DNA of 5,783 bases from a bacterium BMS3Bbin07 (GTDB lineage: Bacteria > Nitrospirota > Thermodesulfovibrionia > Thermodesulfovibrionales > JdFR-85): contig BDTQ01000140.1 in assembly GCA_002898135.1 (NCBI GenBank), forward strand, positions 1-5,783, given 5' to 3'. The notes beneath the pieces are model-generated. The model was not told where the DNA came from. It was given only the letters and a program-made list of their open reading frames with translations, and made no database searches. This document shows, in pieces, positions 5,269 through 5,783 of this stretch. Every line of letters starts with the position of its first letter. The first letter of the stretch is position 1. The position numbers and the translations under genes are program-made.

Positions 5269-5778
5269 GACAGGCACAGGGAGACAGGGTTTAAGCTGAC
5301 ACCACAGAGGCTGGCCATACTTGAATACCTCGAAGGTAACACGAGCCATCCCGCTGCAGAGGACATTTACCGGGAGGTAAAAAAGAGGTTTCCCACTATG
5401 TCCTTTGCAACTGTATACAATACCCTTGAGGCACTGAAGAGGCGTGGAGGGGTTCTTGAGCTCACAATTGACCCTGAAAGAAAGCATTATGACCCGAACA
5501 CCGAGCCACATCACCATCTTATCTGTCTGAAGTGTAAAAAGATCGTTGATGTGCATAAAGACTTTAAAATAAAAATCCCTTCGGATCAGAAACAGGGATT
5601 TAAAGTAACAGGGAATCATATAGAGTTTTACGGCATATGTCCTGAATGCATAAAAAAAGGAGGTGTTAACATGGCAGTCTTTAAGTGTGAAAGCTGCGGG
5701 GCCACAAAAGAAGGCAGGTGCAAACCGAAAAAATGCCCTAAGTGCAGTGAAACAGGCACAATGAAAAAGGAAGGATAA
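5266..5778 (+). CDS. perR: PerR peroxide regulator fused in frame to an RCKP rubredoxin-like domain
   Basis: From the AUC start the frame encodes 170 residues. Residues 1-131 are a complete Fur/PerR-family repressor. The winged helix spans about 9-66 (LTPQRLAILEYL, then SFATVYNTLEAL). The metal and dimer domain follows. Aligned to B. subtilis PerR, all five regulatory ligands are present (H28, D76, H82, H84, D95), as are both structural zinc CxxC pairs (C87/C90, C125/C128). Asp at the D104 position favours a peroxide sensor over an iron-sensing Fur. Expected role: metal-dependent repressor of peroxide defence genes, released when a His ligand is oxidised. Oddly, no stop follows CPECIKK. The frame runs through GGVN, encoded by an SD, into a 35-residue five-Cys domain (136-170). 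A one-base change in the A tract at 5652-5658 would restore a stop at 5667-5669, so a real fusion, frameshifting or sequence error are all possible. It is divergent from thrS and has its own operator. Confidence 0.85.
   Translation: MDRHRETGFKLTPQRLAILEYLEGNTSHPAAEDIYREVKKRFPTMSFATVYNTLEALKRRGGVLELTIDPERKHYDPNTEPHHHLICLKCKKIVDVHKDFKIKIPSDQKQGFKVTGNHIEFYGICPECIKKGGVNMAVFKCESCGATKEGRCKPKKCPKCSETGTMKKEG
5657..5665 (+). promoter_or_regulatory. Internal SD for the rubredoxin-like protein
   Basis: AAGGAGGTG, preceded by further A residues, matches the canonical anti-SD complement along its whole length and lies at ideal distance (7 bases after GGAGG) from ATG 5671. It lies inside the PerR reading frame, where it is translated as part of KKGGV. 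Its quality argues that independent initiation at 5671 occurs whatever happens to the fusion. Confidence 0.8.
5671..5778 (+). CDS. RCKP-type rubredoxin-like small protein, nested in the perR frame
   Basis: A 35-residue product beginning MAVFKCESCGATKEGRCKPK, with cysteines at 6, 9, 17, 22 and 25. The CxxC pairs (6/9 and 22/25) are the expected Fe or Zn ligands of a rubredoxin/rubrerythrin-type knuckle; the extra Cys in RCKP names the family. It shares the PerR frame, so it is either the C-terminal domain of a fusion or a separate protein started from the strong internal SD. Length and N-terminus fit the free-standing family well. Such small proteins are thought to serve redox or metal roles near rubrerythrin and PerR; the electron-transfer function is inferred. 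The window ends five bases after its TAA. Confidence 0.8.
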   Translation: MAVFKCESCGATKEGRCKPKKCPKCSETGTMKKEG

Positions 5779-5783
5779 AATAA

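Noticed and set aside
5131..5619. Open frame of 162 codons on the minus strand opposite perR
   Set aside because: Shadow of the real PerR coding strand; it runs through the perR promoter and tandem repeats and shows no protein family features.
5398..5778. ATG at 5398 as the start of the Fur-family gene
   Set aside because: It would remove the first 44 residues, including much of the winged helix and the regulatory His28, and has no SD.

Overview
The window carries a conserved bacterial translation operon on the minus strand. It is flanked on the left by the end of a convergent membrane transporter gene and on the right by a divergent peroxide-stress regulator fused in frame to a small rubredoxin-like protein. 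Protein character, moderate GC, strong Shine-Dalgarno (SD) sites and a PerR plus rubredoxin module suggest an anaerobic or microaerophilic, Gram-negative-type bacterium, perhaps Nitrospirota or a deltaproteobacterial lineage. That placement is inference; there is no rRNA or other marker here to fix it.

Layout. Positions 3-485 (+) are the C-terminal half of a Na+/Ca2+ exchanger-family protein that runs off the left edge. Positions 517-4795 (-) hold thrS-infC-rpmI-rplT-pheS, read right to left: ThrRS, IF3, L35, L20 and PheRS alpha. The order matches the classic operon, but pheT does not follow pheS; the exchanger gene meets pheS tail to tail after 31 bases. A sigma70-type promoter with a perfect TATAAT lies upstream of thrS, followed by a leader of roughly 80 bases that can form hairpins. 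Positions 4796-5265 are intergenic and hold the thrS promoter and leader, an 82-bp REP/MITE-like inverted repeat, two runs of 8-bp tandem repeats, and the promoter and PerR-box-like operator of the right-hand gene. Positions 5266-5778 (+) encode PerR joined in frame to a 35-residue five-cysteine RCKP rubredoxin-like domain, which also has its own near-perfect SD and ATG.

The most notable features concern translation starts and ends. infC most likely starts at AUA, perR at AUC, and thrS has no in-frame AUG, GUG or UUG ahead of its TGS-like N-terminus (AUC is best placed). IF3, which polices such starts, is encoded in the same operon. The PerR-rubredoxin junction contains an in-frame A AAA AAA heptamer. 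A one-base backward slip there would end PerR at a TAA one base before the rubredoxin-like ATG, so the locus could yield a fusion, a free PerR and a free rubredoxin-like protein. All of this is read from sequence alone; homopolymer or assembly error is the main competing explanation for the fusion.
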